Positions 8,359 through 16,368 of a DNA stretch of 64,000 nucleotides are shown piece by piece; the stretch's first letter is position 1, and every line of letters starts with the position of its first letter. This stretch comes from CAYHVK01 sp964360255 (GTDB lineage: Bacteria > Bdellovibrionota > Bdellovibrionia > Bdellovibrionales > UBA1609), in the NCBI GenBank assembly GCA_964360255.1, contig CAYHVK010000008.1, forward strand, positions 1 through 64,000, written 5' to 3'. Below the pieces are notes generated by a model. That model did not search any database and was not told the origin of the DNA. It saw only the letters and a program-made list of their open reading frames with translations. The translations under genes and the position numbers were made by a program.

Positions 8359-8775
8359 ATGTCAGCACTTCCTAAAGTCGCCTCGAGTTTTGCTCTCGAA
8401 TGTACAAAATGTGGGTTTGAAAGATTTCATCGTGTTTTAACTCACGTGGATAGTCGTACTGCAAAAGTTGAATGCGAAATTTGTAAGGCTAAGAAGACAT
8501 ACAAACTCGATGAAGGGGGCAAAGTGGCTAAAAAACCATCAGTTAAAAAAGCGAAAAAAGACGTAGCACCAACAGGCAACGACTCTTACCTTAAAGCTAA
8601 AGAAAAATTAGGCGAAGGTAAGCCAAGACCCTACCGTATGGCCGATGCTTATGCCGTTGACATGCTGATCGCTCACCCAAAATTCGGCGAAGGCTATGTG
8701 ATCACCTCTTTAGCTGAAAAAATTGAAGTGGCATTTGAAGACGCGAATCGCGCCCTCGTTCAAAACAGAAAATAA
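8359..8775 (+). CDS. Zinc-ribbon protein with lysine-rich linker and C-terminal SH3-like region
   Basis: In this 138-residue protein, CTKC near residue 15 and CEIC near residue 37 form a four-cysteine zinc ribbon. A lysine-rich linker covers residues 50-70. The C-terminal block, with HPKFGEGYVIT and IEVAFED, resembles the small barrel seen in CarD/Tudor-like proteins. It may bind nucleic acid or RNA polymerase, but this is inference. Its stop overlaps the start of the next gene by one base (TAATG). Confidence 0.75.
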   Translation: MSALPKVASSFALECTKCGFERFHRVLTHVDSRTAKVECEICKAKKTYKLDEGGKVAKKPSVKKAKKDVAPTGNDSYLKAKEKLGEGKPRPYRMADAYAVDMLIAHPKFGEGYVITSLAEKIEVAFEDANRALVQNRK

Positions 8776-9560
8776 TGACGATCTCTTTAGTCCTCGCTCT
8801 TCTAGCGATTGGACTTTTCGTAGGAATTGTATCGAACATCTTCGGATTAGGCGGCGGAGTTTTAATAACTCCGCTTTTGCCATTAGTGGTTTCGATCTCT
8901 CAGCATGATTTAATTGCCACATCACTGGCTTGTATTTTTACGGTGGTTTCTTTCAACGTCTGGGCTTTCTCACGTGAGAAGAAAATCGACTGGAGTGTGG
9001 CGCGCATCTATGGAGTTCTCGCAGCAGTGGGAGCTTTATCAGCAAGCACTATTGCCACATTCTTAAGTGAACAGTTTCTGCGCGGCTCGACTTTCTCAAT
9101 GATGATGCTTTTAGGTTTATCGCTCATTCGTCACCCTAAAACTGAAAAGATTTCGGCACACCAAAAGCTTTTTTACATGCCATCAGGTTTCTTCGCAGGA
9201 ATGGCCACAGGCTTAACTGGTATTGGTACCGGTGCAATTTTAAGTCCGATATTTTTAGCGAAGAAGATTCTGCCTCACGATAAAGTGAGTCCGACAACAA
9301 ATGCGGTTCTGATCTTTGCTACGTTCACATCGGTGATAGCTTATGCCATTGCGGCCGTACAACAAGGGCGAAGTGTTTTTGATGCTATTCAAATTCAATA
9401 CGTTGTTTTTATTTGTGCGGGAGCTTTATTTATTTCAAGAAAAGCACGAAAGTGGCAAGGGCTTATGCCTGAAGTGATGCGTCGCCGTTATATGGCGTGC
9501 GTTCTGGCCCTTTTATCGTTAATTGTTTTGCGAGCCTTTCTAAAAGGCTACGGAATTTAG
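8775..9560 (+). CDS. TSUP-family (TauE/SafE) transporter
   Basis: This 261-residue protein has about eight hydrophobic segments. It has the TauE/SafE signature GLGGGVLITPLL near residue 25 and the internal repeat ATGLTGIGTGAILSPIF near residue 140. The family exports or imports sulfite, sulfoacetate and other organosulfur or small anions across the inner membrane. The substrate is unknown. Its start is coupled to the zinc-ribbon gene by a one-base overlap, and the bolA-like gene follows after 15 bases. Confidence 0.88.
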   Translation: MTISLVLALLAIGLFVGIVSNIFGLGGGVLITPLLPLVVSISQHDLIATSLACIFTVVSFNVWAFSREKKIDWSVARIYGVLAAVGALSASTIATFLSEQFLRGSTFSMMMLLGLSLIRHPKTEKISAHQKLFYMPSGFFAGMATGLTGIGTGAILSPIFLAKKILPHDKVSPTTNAVLIFATFTSVIAYAIAAVQQGRSVFDAIQIQYVVFICAGALFISRKARKWQGLMPEVMRRRYMACVLALLSLIVLRAFLKGYGI

Positions 9561-9575
9561 GAGTGAGAATCAAAA

Positions 9576-9881
9576 ATGGAAATTCGTCTAACACGTATTG
9601 AAAAAGCCATAGAAATCCAGCTTAAACCAGATGTTTTAGAAGTCACAGATGAAAGCCATAAACATGCTGGTCACTTAGGTCATGAAGATGGTGCTGTCGA
9701 AACTCATTACAATGTTTTAATCGTCAGCGATGCTTTTAACGGCATGAGCCGTCTTGAGCGTCACCGTATGGTGAAGGATGCTGTTAAACAAGAATTTGCG
9801 AGTGGGCTGCATTCTTTAACGGTTAAGACTTTTACTAATGATGAATTTACTGCGAAAGGTCGTCGAGCTGAGAGCGAATAG
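9576..9881 (+). CDS. BolA-family protein
   Basis: This 101-residue protein has the BolA fold pattern: ESHKHAGH in the first loop, and MSRLERHRMVKDAVKQEF, in which the RH motif precedes the final helix. BolA proteins bind monothiol glutaredoxins and [2Fe-2S] clusters and take part in iron-sulfur trafficking; some act as DNA-binding regulators. The HHGH-type loop has extra histidines. The SD sequence overlaps the stop of the transporter gene, so translation may be coupled. Its last 35 bases overlap a small gene on the other strand. Confidence 0.88.
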   Translation: MEIRLTRIEKAIEIQLKPDVLEVTDESHKHAGHLGHEDGAVETHYNVLIVSDAFNGMSRLERHRMVKDAVKQEFASGLHSLTVKTFTNDEFTAKGRRAESE

Positions 9882-10029
9882 CCTCAAGTCGTTTTTTCAA
9901 CTCACTGAGCTGATTGAGGCGACGAAGCTCCTCTTCAGAGTTGTCTTTTTCAAAGTTGCTGAGAGCCTCTTCTAAAGCTTTACAGGCGAGCTGTATTCTT
10001 TCTTTAGAAGCGGAGGTCTTATCATTCAT
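9847..10029 (-). CDS. Small coiled-coil protein, 60 residues
   Basis: The predicted product is almost entirely charged and helical, with leucine heptads (LEEALSNFEKDNSEEELRRL and similar) that suggest a short coiled coil. It overlaps the end of bolA by 35 bases in convergent orientation and diverges from ettA. No family is recognised. It could be a small adaptor like SlyX, but this is only a comparison of length and composition. The gene is probable rather than certain. Confidence 0.5.
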   Translation of the reverse strand: MNDKTSASKERIQLACKALEEALSNFEKDNSEEELRRLNQLSELKKRLEAIRSQLDDLSQ

Positions 10030-10130
10030 GGCAAAAAGCTTAAGAGCCTAGACCTCTCTTGTCCACACAAATCATTATTGCAAACAAGCTGTTTCATAGA
10101 GTAAAAGAGATCTCTTCAAACGAGGTTCGT

Positions 10131-11810
10131 ATGTCACAAGATATCATCTACACCATGAAGGGTGTTTCAAAAGTTTACCCGCCAAATAAGTTTGTTCTAA
10201 AAGATATTTACTTATCTTATTTCTACGGCGCAAAGATTGGTGTTCTAGGTTTGAACGGATCAGGAAAATCAAGCCTGATCAGGATTATGGCGGGGGTAGA
10301 CCCAGAGTTTATCGGTCAAGCCTTTCCGGCGCGTGATTTTAAAGTGGGTTATCTCGAGCAAGAGCCAAAGCTCGACGCGAAAAAAACGGTTAAAGAAAAC
10401 GTCATGGACGGCCTCGGTGAAATCAACAGGCTACTTATTGAGTTTGCTGAAATTAATAAAAAGTTTGAAGATCCTGATCTTGACCCTGATCTCATGGAGA
10501 AGCTGGTTGATAAACAAGCTAAGGTTCAAGAGAAAATCGAATCGATGAATGGTTGGGAGATTGACCAAAAGGTTGAGCTCGCCATGGATGCGCTTCGTTG
10601 CCCTCCGGGTGACTGGCCAGTGACAAATCTTTCGGGGGGAGAAGTTCGTCGTGTGGCTTTATGCCGCCTTCTACTTTCTGAGCCTGATATTTTACTTCTT
10701 GATGAGCCGACCAACCACTTGGATGCTGAATCAGTGGCATGGCTTGAGATTTACTTGCAAAAATTCCCGGGCACTGTCATCGCCGTCACCCATGATCGTT
10801 ATTTCTTAGATAATGTGGCTGGCTGGATTCTTGAACTTGATCGTGGTGAAGGACGTCCGTTTAAAGGCAACTATTCATCTTGGCTTGAGCAAAAAGAAGC
10901 TCGTTTGAGTCAAGAGCAAAAAGCCGATGAGAAGCGCTCAAGCAATCTTCAGCGCGAACTCGACTGGGTGAGAATGTCTCCGCGCGCTCGTCAATCGAAG
11001 TCGAAAGCTCGTATCTCAGCCTATGAGAATCTACTCAAAGAGCCGACTCCAGAAAAAATGAAAGAGATGTCCATTTACATTCCACCAGGGCCTCGTCTTG
11101 GTGAAATCGTGGTTGAGGCCAATAACGTAACGAAATCTTTCGGCGATAAACTTCTTCTTGATAACGTCAGTTTTACGATTCCGCGTGCGGCGATCGTAGG
11201 TGTTGTTGGTCCGAACGGCGCTGGTAAAACTACACTTTTTAGAATGATGACGGGTGAAGAAAAGCCAGATTCAGGCACATTCAAAGTCGGCGAAACAGTG
11301 AAGCTCGCTTACGTTGATCAGCGCCGTGATTCTCTTGATCCGAACAAAACTGTTTGGGAAGCTCTCTCAGATGGCAATGATGTGATGAAGCTTGGCTCTC
11401 GTGAAATCAACTCTCGTGCTTACTGCTCATGGTTCAACTTCGGTGGAGCCGATCAGCAGAAAAAAGTGGGAGTTCTTTCAGGTGGTGAGAAGAACAGGCT
11501 TTATACGGCGCAAATGCTCAAGCAAGGCGCCAATGTTCTCTTGCTCGATGAGCCGACAAATGATCTCGATGTGAATACGCTACGGGCGCTTGAAGAAGCT
11601 CTTCTTGAGTTCGGTGGTAGTGCTATTGTGATCTCCCATGACCGTTGGTTCTTAGATCGTATCTGTACTCATATCTTAGCTTTTGAAGGCGATAGTAAAG
11701 TAGAGTTCTTCACGGGTAACTATTCTGAGTACGAGGCCGATCTGAAGAAGCGTTTAGGAGTGGATAATTTGATACCGAAACGTATTAAGTATCGTAAGCT
11801 ACCGAGCTGA
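10131..11810 (+). CDS. ettA: Energy-dependent translational throttle protein EttA (ABC-F)
   Basis: This 559-residue protein has two ABC cassettes. Walker A motifs are GLNGSGKSS and GPNGAGKTT, the ABC signatures are LSGGEVRR and LSGGEKNR, and Walker B is LLLDEPTNHLD and LLLDEPTNDLD. An arm and a P-site tRNA-interaction linker lie between them. EttA binds the ribosomal E site and gates elongation according to ATP level. The ATG at 10131 is chosen because YTMKGVSKVYPP matches the known N-terminus and CGAGG precedes it; the in-frame TTG at 10059 would add 24 unlike residues. Confidence 0.95.
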   Translation: MSQDIIYTMKGVSKVYPPNKFVLKDIYLSYFYGAKIGVLGLNGSGKSSLIRIMAGVDPEFIGQAFPARDFKVGYLEQEPKLDAKKTVKENVMDGLGEINRLLIEFAEINKKFEDPDLDPDLMEKLVDKQAKVQEKIESMNGWEIDQKVELAMDALRCPPGDWPVTNLSGGEVRRVALCRLLLSEPDILLLDEPTNHLDAESVAWLEIYLQKFPGTVIAVTHDRYFLDNVAGWILELDRGEGRPFKGNYSSWLEQKEARLSQEQKADEKRSSNLQRELDWVRMSPRARQSKSKARISAYENLLKEPTPEKMKEMSIYIPPGPRLGEIVVEANNVTKSFGDKLLLDNVSFTIPRAAIVGVVGPNGAGKTTLFRMMTGEEKPDSGTFKVGETVKLAYVDQRRDSLDPNKTVWEALSDGNDVMKLGSREINSRAYCSWFNFGGADQQKKVGVLSGGEKNRLYTAQMLKQGANVLLLDEPTNDLDVNTLRALEEALLEFGGSAIVISHDRWFLDRICTHILAFEGDSKVEFFTGNYSEYEADLKKRLGVDNLIPKRIKYRKLPS

Positions 11811-11838
11811 TGTCGTGCAGCCGACTTAGGCCGTCTGC

Positions 11839-12375
11839 TTAAGCTGCTTGCTGAGCCTTAGAGAAGGCACCAATTAAAATATTATATGATTCACGAAGCT
11901 CGCGGAAACTCTGCGAGCTTCTTTGTTTTTGAGAAGCAGTAAAATGAGTTTGGTGATCGGGATGAAACGATTTGGCCAAGCGGCGAAAGCTTTTCTTAAG
12001 ACGGGATTCGCCTAATAAAACTGCATCTTTAAGCTCTGTGGCCCCTAAAGAAATCATTTTCTGAAGAGCTGTTTTCTGAGCTGGTGTGAGTTGCGTAAGG
12101 AGTACAGTGAGCTCTGGCGCTGGTGCCGGAGGTGATGTTTTTTGCTTTGCTGTCTTGTAAGGTGTTTTCAGAATAGAGAAATGCGATTTTCCCTCGAAGA
12201 ATTTAGCTTCAGTCGTGCCTAAAAGCTGAGACATCAAATCGAAGGCGGGGCCGCTAGCGAGAGGGGCCGCCGCTGCTTTCTCATCTACAAATAGGGGTTT
12301 TTCGCTCTCATCAGAGATGGTTGTCTTCGCCATTTCCTCTTCTAAAATACTCTGAAAGCTCTTTGTGTCCGTCAT
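11839..12375 (-). CDS. J-domain protein with C-terminal DnaJ-like domain
   Basis: This 178-residue protein has a low-complexity N-terminal half rich in alanine and proline. Its C-terminal J-like domain contains LKKSFRRLAKSFHPDHQT, in which the HPD tripeptide needed to stimulate Hsp70 is intact, followed by the usual helix FRELRESYNIL. J-domain proteins recruit DnaK to substrates. Placing the J domain at the C-terminus, with an unknown N-terminal client region, suggests a specialised co-chaperone. It diverges from the SWIB gene across a region holding repeated CCTCTgAAAA motifs. Confidence 0.8.
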   Translation of the reverse strand: MTDTKSFQSILEEEMAKTTISDESEKPLFVDEKAAAAPLASGPAFDLMSQLLGTTEAKFFEGKSHFSILKTPYKTAKQKTSPPAPAPELTVLLTQLTPAQKTALQKMISLGATELKDAVLLGESRLKKSFRRLAKSFHPDHQTHFTASQKQRSSQSFRELRESYNILIGAFSKAQQAA

Positions 12376-12394
12376 AGCTTTCTATCGGTTTTCA

Positions 12395-12510
12395 CTCTGA
12401 AAACATGAAGTTACCTCTTAAAAGTCTGGCTTTTCAGAGGGGAAAATCTTGCCGTTTCAATGTAAAAGAAGATTTCTCGAGGGGGAGAGGACGTTTTTAC
12501 CTCTGAAAAC
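12395..12510. promoter_or_regulatory. Fourfold CTCTGAAAA motif between the J-domain and SWIB genes
   Basis: CTCTGAAAAC at 12395-12404 recurs exactly at 12501-12510. CCTCTTAAAAG (12414-12424) and CTTTTCAGAGG (12430-12440) form an 11-base stem with one mismatch around TCTGG. TTTTCAGAGG (12431-12440) is also the exact inverse of 12500-12509. Four copies in 116 bases of divergent leader suggest operator sites for a dimeric regulator. Confidence 0.5.
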
Positions 12511-12655
12511 CGGCAGTTTTTGCTTGTTGGCGAAGAGAGTCATAAAAAAGACGAAGGTCTAAAATAAATTGGACAAGAGGATAATTATGCATATGATTGT
12601 CCTGTTACCGGTTTTGAAAAAAACCAAAATCAACAACCCCTATTCGGAGGATGCG

Positions 12656-12988
12656 ATGGCAAAAGCCACTAAAAAGAAAGCCACTAAGAAGGCTACAACG
12701 ACTAAGAAAAAAACTGTTAAAAAAGCGTCAGGCGCTAAAAGAAAGCCAAATGCAGCTTTCATGAAGCCTTTGACTCCAAGTGCAGCTTTGGCTGAAGTTA
12801 TTGGCGCGAAGCCAATCCCACGCACACAAGTTGTTAAAAAATTGTGGAGCTATATCCACGCTAACAAACTTCAAGACACTAAAAACCGTCGCAACATCAA
12901 TGCTGACGCGAAATTGAAGCCAATCTTCGGCAAGAACACAGTTTCTATGTTCGAGATGACTAAATTGGTATCTAAGCACCTACGCTAA
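12656..12988 (+). CDS. SWIB/MDM2-domain protein with histone-like lysine-rich N-terminus
   Basis: This 110-residue protein has a lysine- and threonine-rich N-terminal tail of about 28 residues, resembling histone H1-like tails, and a C-terminal SWIB domain (MKPLTPSAALAEVIG to VSMFEMTKLVSKHLR). SWIB domains are common in eukaryotic chromatin remodelling complexes and occur in some bacteria such as chlamydiae. DNA binding or nucleoid packing is inferred. The ATG at 12656 is chosen because GGAGG lies five bases upstream; longer in-frame starts lack a site. A strong terminator follows. Confidence 0.88.
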   Translation: MAKATKKKATKKATTTKKKTVKKASGAKRKPNAAFMKPLTPSAALAEVIGAKPIPRTQVVKKLWSYIHANKLQDTKNRRNINADAKLKPIFGKNTVSMFEMTKLVSKHLR

Positions 12989-13010
12989 TTTGCCTTGCGG
13001 CAGATTTAGT

Positions 13011-13041
13011 AAAAAAACCCGCCCACAAGGCGGGTTTTTTA
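13011..13041 (+). terminator. Rho-independent terminator after the SWIB gene
   Basis: CCCGCC (13018-13023) pairs with GGCGGG (13029-13034) around CACAA. It is preceded by seven A and followed by six T, so the stem extends with A-T pairs. It is a textbook terminator that could work in both directions. Confidence 0.93.
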
Positions 13042-13105
13042 TTTCAAAATTAGTTTAGTTAAACTAAGCAACACATCTCTTCTTCGCACTACTTCGTTGC
13101 CCGCG

Positions 13106-13138
13106 TCGGTCGCTTGTGCGACGTGGCTATGCCACGCC
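13106..13138. repeat. GC-rich tandem hairpins
   Basis: GTCGC-TTGT-GCGAC is directly followed by CGTGGC-TAT-GCCACG, both perfect stems, in a GC-rich block that contrasts with the AT-rich flanks. It may be a dispersed repeat element or a structured RNA. Exact element borders cannot be set from one copy. Confidence 0.4.
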
Positions 13139-13304
13139 TCCGCGCTCACTCCTTGGCGCCTCGTATTGCTTCGAAGATATGCGTTGGTTAAAACCTCTAT
13201 AGTGTGTTTCCGAACCATTTTGGCACCAAAAAAGGCCTAATTAATTTCGTAAACCGGGCTCTGTCGAACTACCCAAGCTGAGGCAATTCCGGTACAAGGT
13301 TTCA

Positions 13305-14060
13305 ATGACTCCGATGAAGGCAGATGAAATTCGTAAAATGGAACGTGCGGGCCAACTGGCTGCGCAAGGTCTTGCCTATTTGGGGAAACAGGTCAAAGCC
13401 GGGATGCGTACCGATGACCTTGATAAAATGGCCTATGAATATGCTATGAGCACAGGCACGACCCCTGCGACTTTGAACTATCGGGGTTACCCAAAATCTC
13501 TATGTACATCAGTGAACGACTGCATCTGTCATGGCCTGCCAGATGATTATATCTTAAAAGATGGCGACATCGTTAATATCGACATCACTTTAATTAAAGA
13601 CGGCTTTCACGGTGACACATCATCCATGTTTTTTGTTGGAGATGTGTCTGAGAAGGCTAAAAAGCTTTGCGATGTGGCTTTTCAAGCTATGCATAAAGGT
13701 ATCGAGCAAGTGGGGCCGAACGCCACCACGGGCGATATTGGCTTCGAGGTCAATAAACTCGTCACTCGTCATGGTTTTTGGGTTGTGAAAGAAATTGGCG
13801 GTCATGGAATCGGTAAGATTTTTCATGATGACCCTTGGATTCCTTCATTCGGCAAAAAAGGTAAAGGCGACAAACTAAAGCCCTGGATTTGTTTAACCGT
13901 TGAGCCTATGGTCAATGAAACTTCAGCGCCGATGAAAGAGATTCCAATACCGGGCTCTTCACACTTTGAATATATGACCGGCGATGGAAGTCTTTCGGCT
14001 CAGTATGAGCACACCATACTCGTGACTGATTCGGGCCACCAAATTTTAACTCAAATATAA
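13305..14060 (+). CDS. map: Methionine aminopeptidase, type I
   Basis: This 251-residue protein has the pita-bread peptidase metal ligands: two aspartates (DGDIVNIDITLI and GFHGDTSS), the histidine in EIGGHGIGKIFHD, the glutamate in TVEPMVNE and the last glutamate in SAQYEHTILVT. It removes the initiator methionine from new proteins. Length fits bacterial type I enzymes without extension. The start could be ATG 13305 or 13314. It is followed after 19 bases by ahcY, so the two may form an operon linking methionine release with the methyl cycle. Confidence 0.95.
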   Translation: MTPMKADEIRKMERAGQLAAQGLAYLGKQVKAGMRTDDLDKMAYEYAMSTGTTPATLNYRGYPKSLCTSVNDCICHGLPDDYILKDGDIVNIDITLIKDGFHGDTSSMFFVGDVSEKAKKLCDVAFQAMHKGIEQVGPNATTGDIGFEVNKLVTRHGFWVVKEIGGHGIGKIFHDDPWIPSFGKKGKGDKLKPWICLTVEPMVNETSAPMKEIPIPGSSHFEYMTGDGSLSAQYEHTILVTDSGHQILTQI

Positions 14061-14079
14061 TAACAATGGAGACAAATTA

Positions 14080-15501
14080 ATGAAAACAACGAATTCAGTA
14101 TCAAGCGCTAACAAAGCGAAAGGGATTTTGGCAGTGAAAGCAAACGGAAAAGATAAATCAAAAGTAAAAACTTTAAGCGGACCTGTCGACTATCGCGTTT
14201 GCAAAGCCGCAATGGAAGATAAAGCTGAATTCGACCGACTCGCTCGTTGGGGTCGTGAAGAGATTCGTATTGCTGAGCAAGAAATGCCAGGCCTTATGGC
14301 GCTTCGCCAAGAATTCGGTAAACAAAAACCACTCAAGGGTGCGCGTATTACGGGCAGTCTTCACATGACAATTCAAACTGCAGTTCTTATTGAAACGCTC
14401 ATTCACTTAGGCGCTGAAATTCGTTGGAGCTCTTGCAATATCTTTTCAACTCAAGATCACGCAGCTGTAGCACTTGCGGCGATTGGTATTCCGATTTTCG
14501 CTTGGAAAGGTGAGACTGAAGAAGAATATCGCTGGTGTATCGAGCAAACCATCGAAGGTTGGAAAGATGGTTACGATATCATTCTTGATGATGGTGGCGA
14601 TTTGACAAATGTTATGCACGAAAAGAAATATGAAAAAGGTTTGAAGCAAATCGTGGGTATCTCAGAAGAGACAACGACTGGCGTAATGAATCTTGTTCGC
14701 ATGCATAAAGAAGGTAAGCTCAAAGTTCCTGCTATTAATGTAAATGATTCTGTAACTAAGTCTAAATTCGACAACCTTTATGGCTGCCGCGAATCACTTG
14801 CTGACGGTATCAAGCGCGCAACAGATGTAATGATCGCTGGTAAAGTGGTTGTTGTTGCTGGTTACGGCGATGTAGGTAAAGGCTGCGCTCACTCAATGAA
14901 ATCTTACGGGGCTCGTGTACTCGTAACTGAAATTGATCCGATCTGCGCTCTTCAAGCTTCAATGGAAGGTTACCAAGTCGTAACTATGGAGCAAGCGGCA
15001 ACAGAAGGTGATATTTTCGTAACGGCAACAGGCTGCTGCGATATCATCACAGAGAAGCATTTTGCGAAAATGAAACAAGGTGCGATTGTTTGTAACATTG
15101 GTCACTTCGACACTGAAATTGACATTGCCGCTCTTAATAAAATGACAAAAGTTCGTGAAGTGAAGCCGCAAGTGGATATTCACACTTTCAAAGATGGTCG
15201 CGAGATTATCGTTTTAGCTAAGGGTCGTCTTGTGAACTTAGGTTGCGCAACAGGTCACCCTAGCTTCGTAATGTCATCGTCATTTACGAACCAAACTATG
15301 GCTCAAATGGAGCTGTGGATGAACAGAGAAAAGTATAAAAAGATTGATGTTTACGTATTACCAAAAGAGTTAGACGAAAAAGTTGCATCTTTACATTTGG
15401 CTAAACTCGGTGTGAACTTGACGAAGCTTTCGACTAAACAGGCTCAGTATCTTGGCATTAAGCCAACAGGTCCGTTTAAGCCGGGGCATTATCGTTATTA
15501 G
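14080..15501 (+). CDS. ahcY: Adenosylhomocysteinase AhcY
   Basis: This 473-residue protein has the NAD-binding motif AGYGDVGKGCAHS near residue 265, ATGCCDIIT, the DDGGDLTN substrate region and the C-terminal tail with KLTKLSTKQAQYLG and KPGHYRY that completes the NAD site. It splits S-adenosylhomocysteine into adenosine and homocysteine. The short leader leaves no room for an SAH riboswitch. GGAG lies upstream of the ATG. The first 35 residues are lysine/serine-rich and poorly conserved. Confidence 0.97.
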   Translation: MKTTNSVSSANKAKGILAVKANGKDKSKVKTLSGPVDYRVCKAAMEDKAEFDRLARWGREEIRIAEQEMPGLMALRQEFGKQKPLKGARITGSLHMTIQTAVLIETLIHLGAEIRWSSCNIFSTQDHAAVALAAIGIPIFAWKGETEEEYRWCIEQTIEGWKDGYDIILDDGGDLTNVMHEKKYEKGLKQIVGISEETTTGVMNLVRMHKEGKLKVPAINVNDSVTKSKFDNLYGCRESLADGIKRATDVMIAGKVVVVAGYGDVGKGCAHSMKSYGARVLVTEIDPICALQASMEGYQVVTMEQAATEGDIFVTATGCCDIITEKHFAKMKQGAIVCNIGHFDTEIDIAALNKMTKVREVKPQVDIHTFKDGREIIVLAKGRLVNLGCATGHPSFVMSSSFTNQTMAQMELWMNREKYKKIDVYVLPKELDEKVASLHLAKLGVNLTKLSTKQAQYLGIKPTGPFKPGHYRY

Positions 15502-15510
15502 AAAATAATT

Positions 15511-15530
15511 GGCGACTTGAAAGAGTCGCC
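15511..15530 (+). terminator. Hairpin after ahcY
   Basis: GGCGACT (15511-15517) pairs perfectly with AGTCGCC (15524-15530) around TGAAAG. There is no T run, so it may be an RNA-stabilising or attenuating stem between ahcY and the barrel gene. Confidence 0.5.
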
Positions 15531-15546
15531 CATCTTAGGAGTTTAC

Positions 15547-16134
15547 ATGAAATCTTTAGTTAAAGTTCTAGTTCTAGCGAGTGCATTCTTCAGCATTTCT
15601 GCCTCAGCGCTTCCATGGTCTGAAGGGTCGAATTCATTGGGTATGGATATGGGTTTATTGGCGGGTTACCGCTTAAATGACGCTTCTTCAAAATCATCTG
15701 CTACATCAATTGATGGTGAAGGTACATTCCAAATAGGTGGTTTAGCTTTTCTTCCACTCGGTGAAAAGTTCAAACTTCGTACAGGATTCATCTATTCTAT
15801 GCGTAACTATGAGGCGAAAGTTAAAGCAACAGGAGTCACTTCTGACGTAGAATATGCGCACTTTGATATCCCGCTGACTTTTATGTACACGCTTTCTGAT
15901 ATGGGCGGTATTTTCGTAGGTCCAGGTCTTTCAATCAAAATGAAAGATGATTGCGATGGTAATGACTGCGATGGCGCAAAGAGCACCATGATTCCGTTTT
16001 CTTTCGGCGGTCATTTCAAAGTGGCTCCACAATTTGCAATGGAAGTTTACTATGAAATGGTAGCTGGAGACCTTGATGACAATATCGAAGATCCGTCGGC
16101 TGTTGTATTAAATGCCGTAGTTACGTTCGAGTAA
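15547..16134 (+). CDS. Outer-membrane beta-barrel protein with signal peptide
   Basis: This 195-residue protein has a signal peptide ending in SASA. The mature part alternates polar and hydrophobic residues with repeated aromatic-ended strands (FIYSMRNYEA, IPLTFMYTL, AMEVYYEMV) and a terminal phenylalanine-glutamate strand, which fits a small eight-stranded barrel. Residues around 130-140 (DDCDGNDCDGAK) form a cysteine/aspartate loop that may bind a divalent ion. The ATG at 15547 follows TAGGAG. Specific function is unknown. Confidence 0.75.
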   Translation: MKSLVKVLVLASAFFSISASALPWSEGSNSLGMDMGLLAGYRLNDASSKSSATSIDGEGTFQIGGLAFLPLGEKFKLRTGFIYSMRNYEAKVKATGVTSDVEYAHFDIPLTFMYTLSDMGGIFVGPGLSIKMKDDCDGNDCDGAKSTMIPFSFGGHFKVAPQFAMEVYYEMVAGDLDDNIEDPSAVVLNAVVTFE

Positions 16135-16148
16135 TTTTCGAAATCGGG

Positions 16149-16170
16149 GCGAAGGCTGTAAGGTCTTCGC
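16149..16170 (+). repeat. GCGAAG hairpin overlapping a GGGCGAAGG motif
   Basis: GCGAAG (16149-16154) pairs with CTTCGC (16165-16170) across 10 bases, 14 bases after the barrel gene. It overlaps the fourth GGGCGAAGG copy (16147-16155). It may be a terminator or a REP-like unit. Confidence 0.35.
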
Positions 16171-16203
16171 TTGAGCTTACGCTTTAGTTTTTTGAGGTCA
16201 CTT

Positions 16204-16347
16204 GTGAGTGAACAAGAAAAAGAATCCGAAGAAGTGATCGCTAGCTCTGATCTCTATAAGTATGGTATTGGTATGGCCTTAGCCATTACCTTTATCCTCT
16301 TCTGTTATGCCATCTATATGCTTATCTATGATTTGATAAATTATTAA
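16204..16347 (+). CDS. Small membrane protein, 47 residues
   Basis: A GTG-started frame with GAGG about seven bases upstream encodes an acidic N-terminus of about 16 residues followed by one hydrophobic segment (GIGMALAITFILFCYAIYML). The layout suits a single-pass inner-membrane microprotein. It lies between the barrel gene and a membrane-anchored protein gene on the same strand, 21 bases before the latter. No family is recognised. Confidence 0.6.
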   Translation: MSEQEKESEEVIASSDLYKYGIGMALAITFILFCYAIYMLIYDLINY

Positions 16348-16368
16348 TACGGCCCTAGACTTTAATTT

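Larger units (their letters stand above)
12989..13304. other. 316-base intergenic region between SWIB and methionine aminopeptidase genes
   Basis: It contains the SWIB terminator (13011-13041) and then a GC-rich block at about 13086-13170 with two adjacent perfect hairpins. No gene is seen. Confidence 0.5.

Noticed and set aside
14061..14079. SAH riboswitch upstream of ahcY
   Set aside because: Only 19 bases separate ahcY from the preceding gene, too short for the aptamer.
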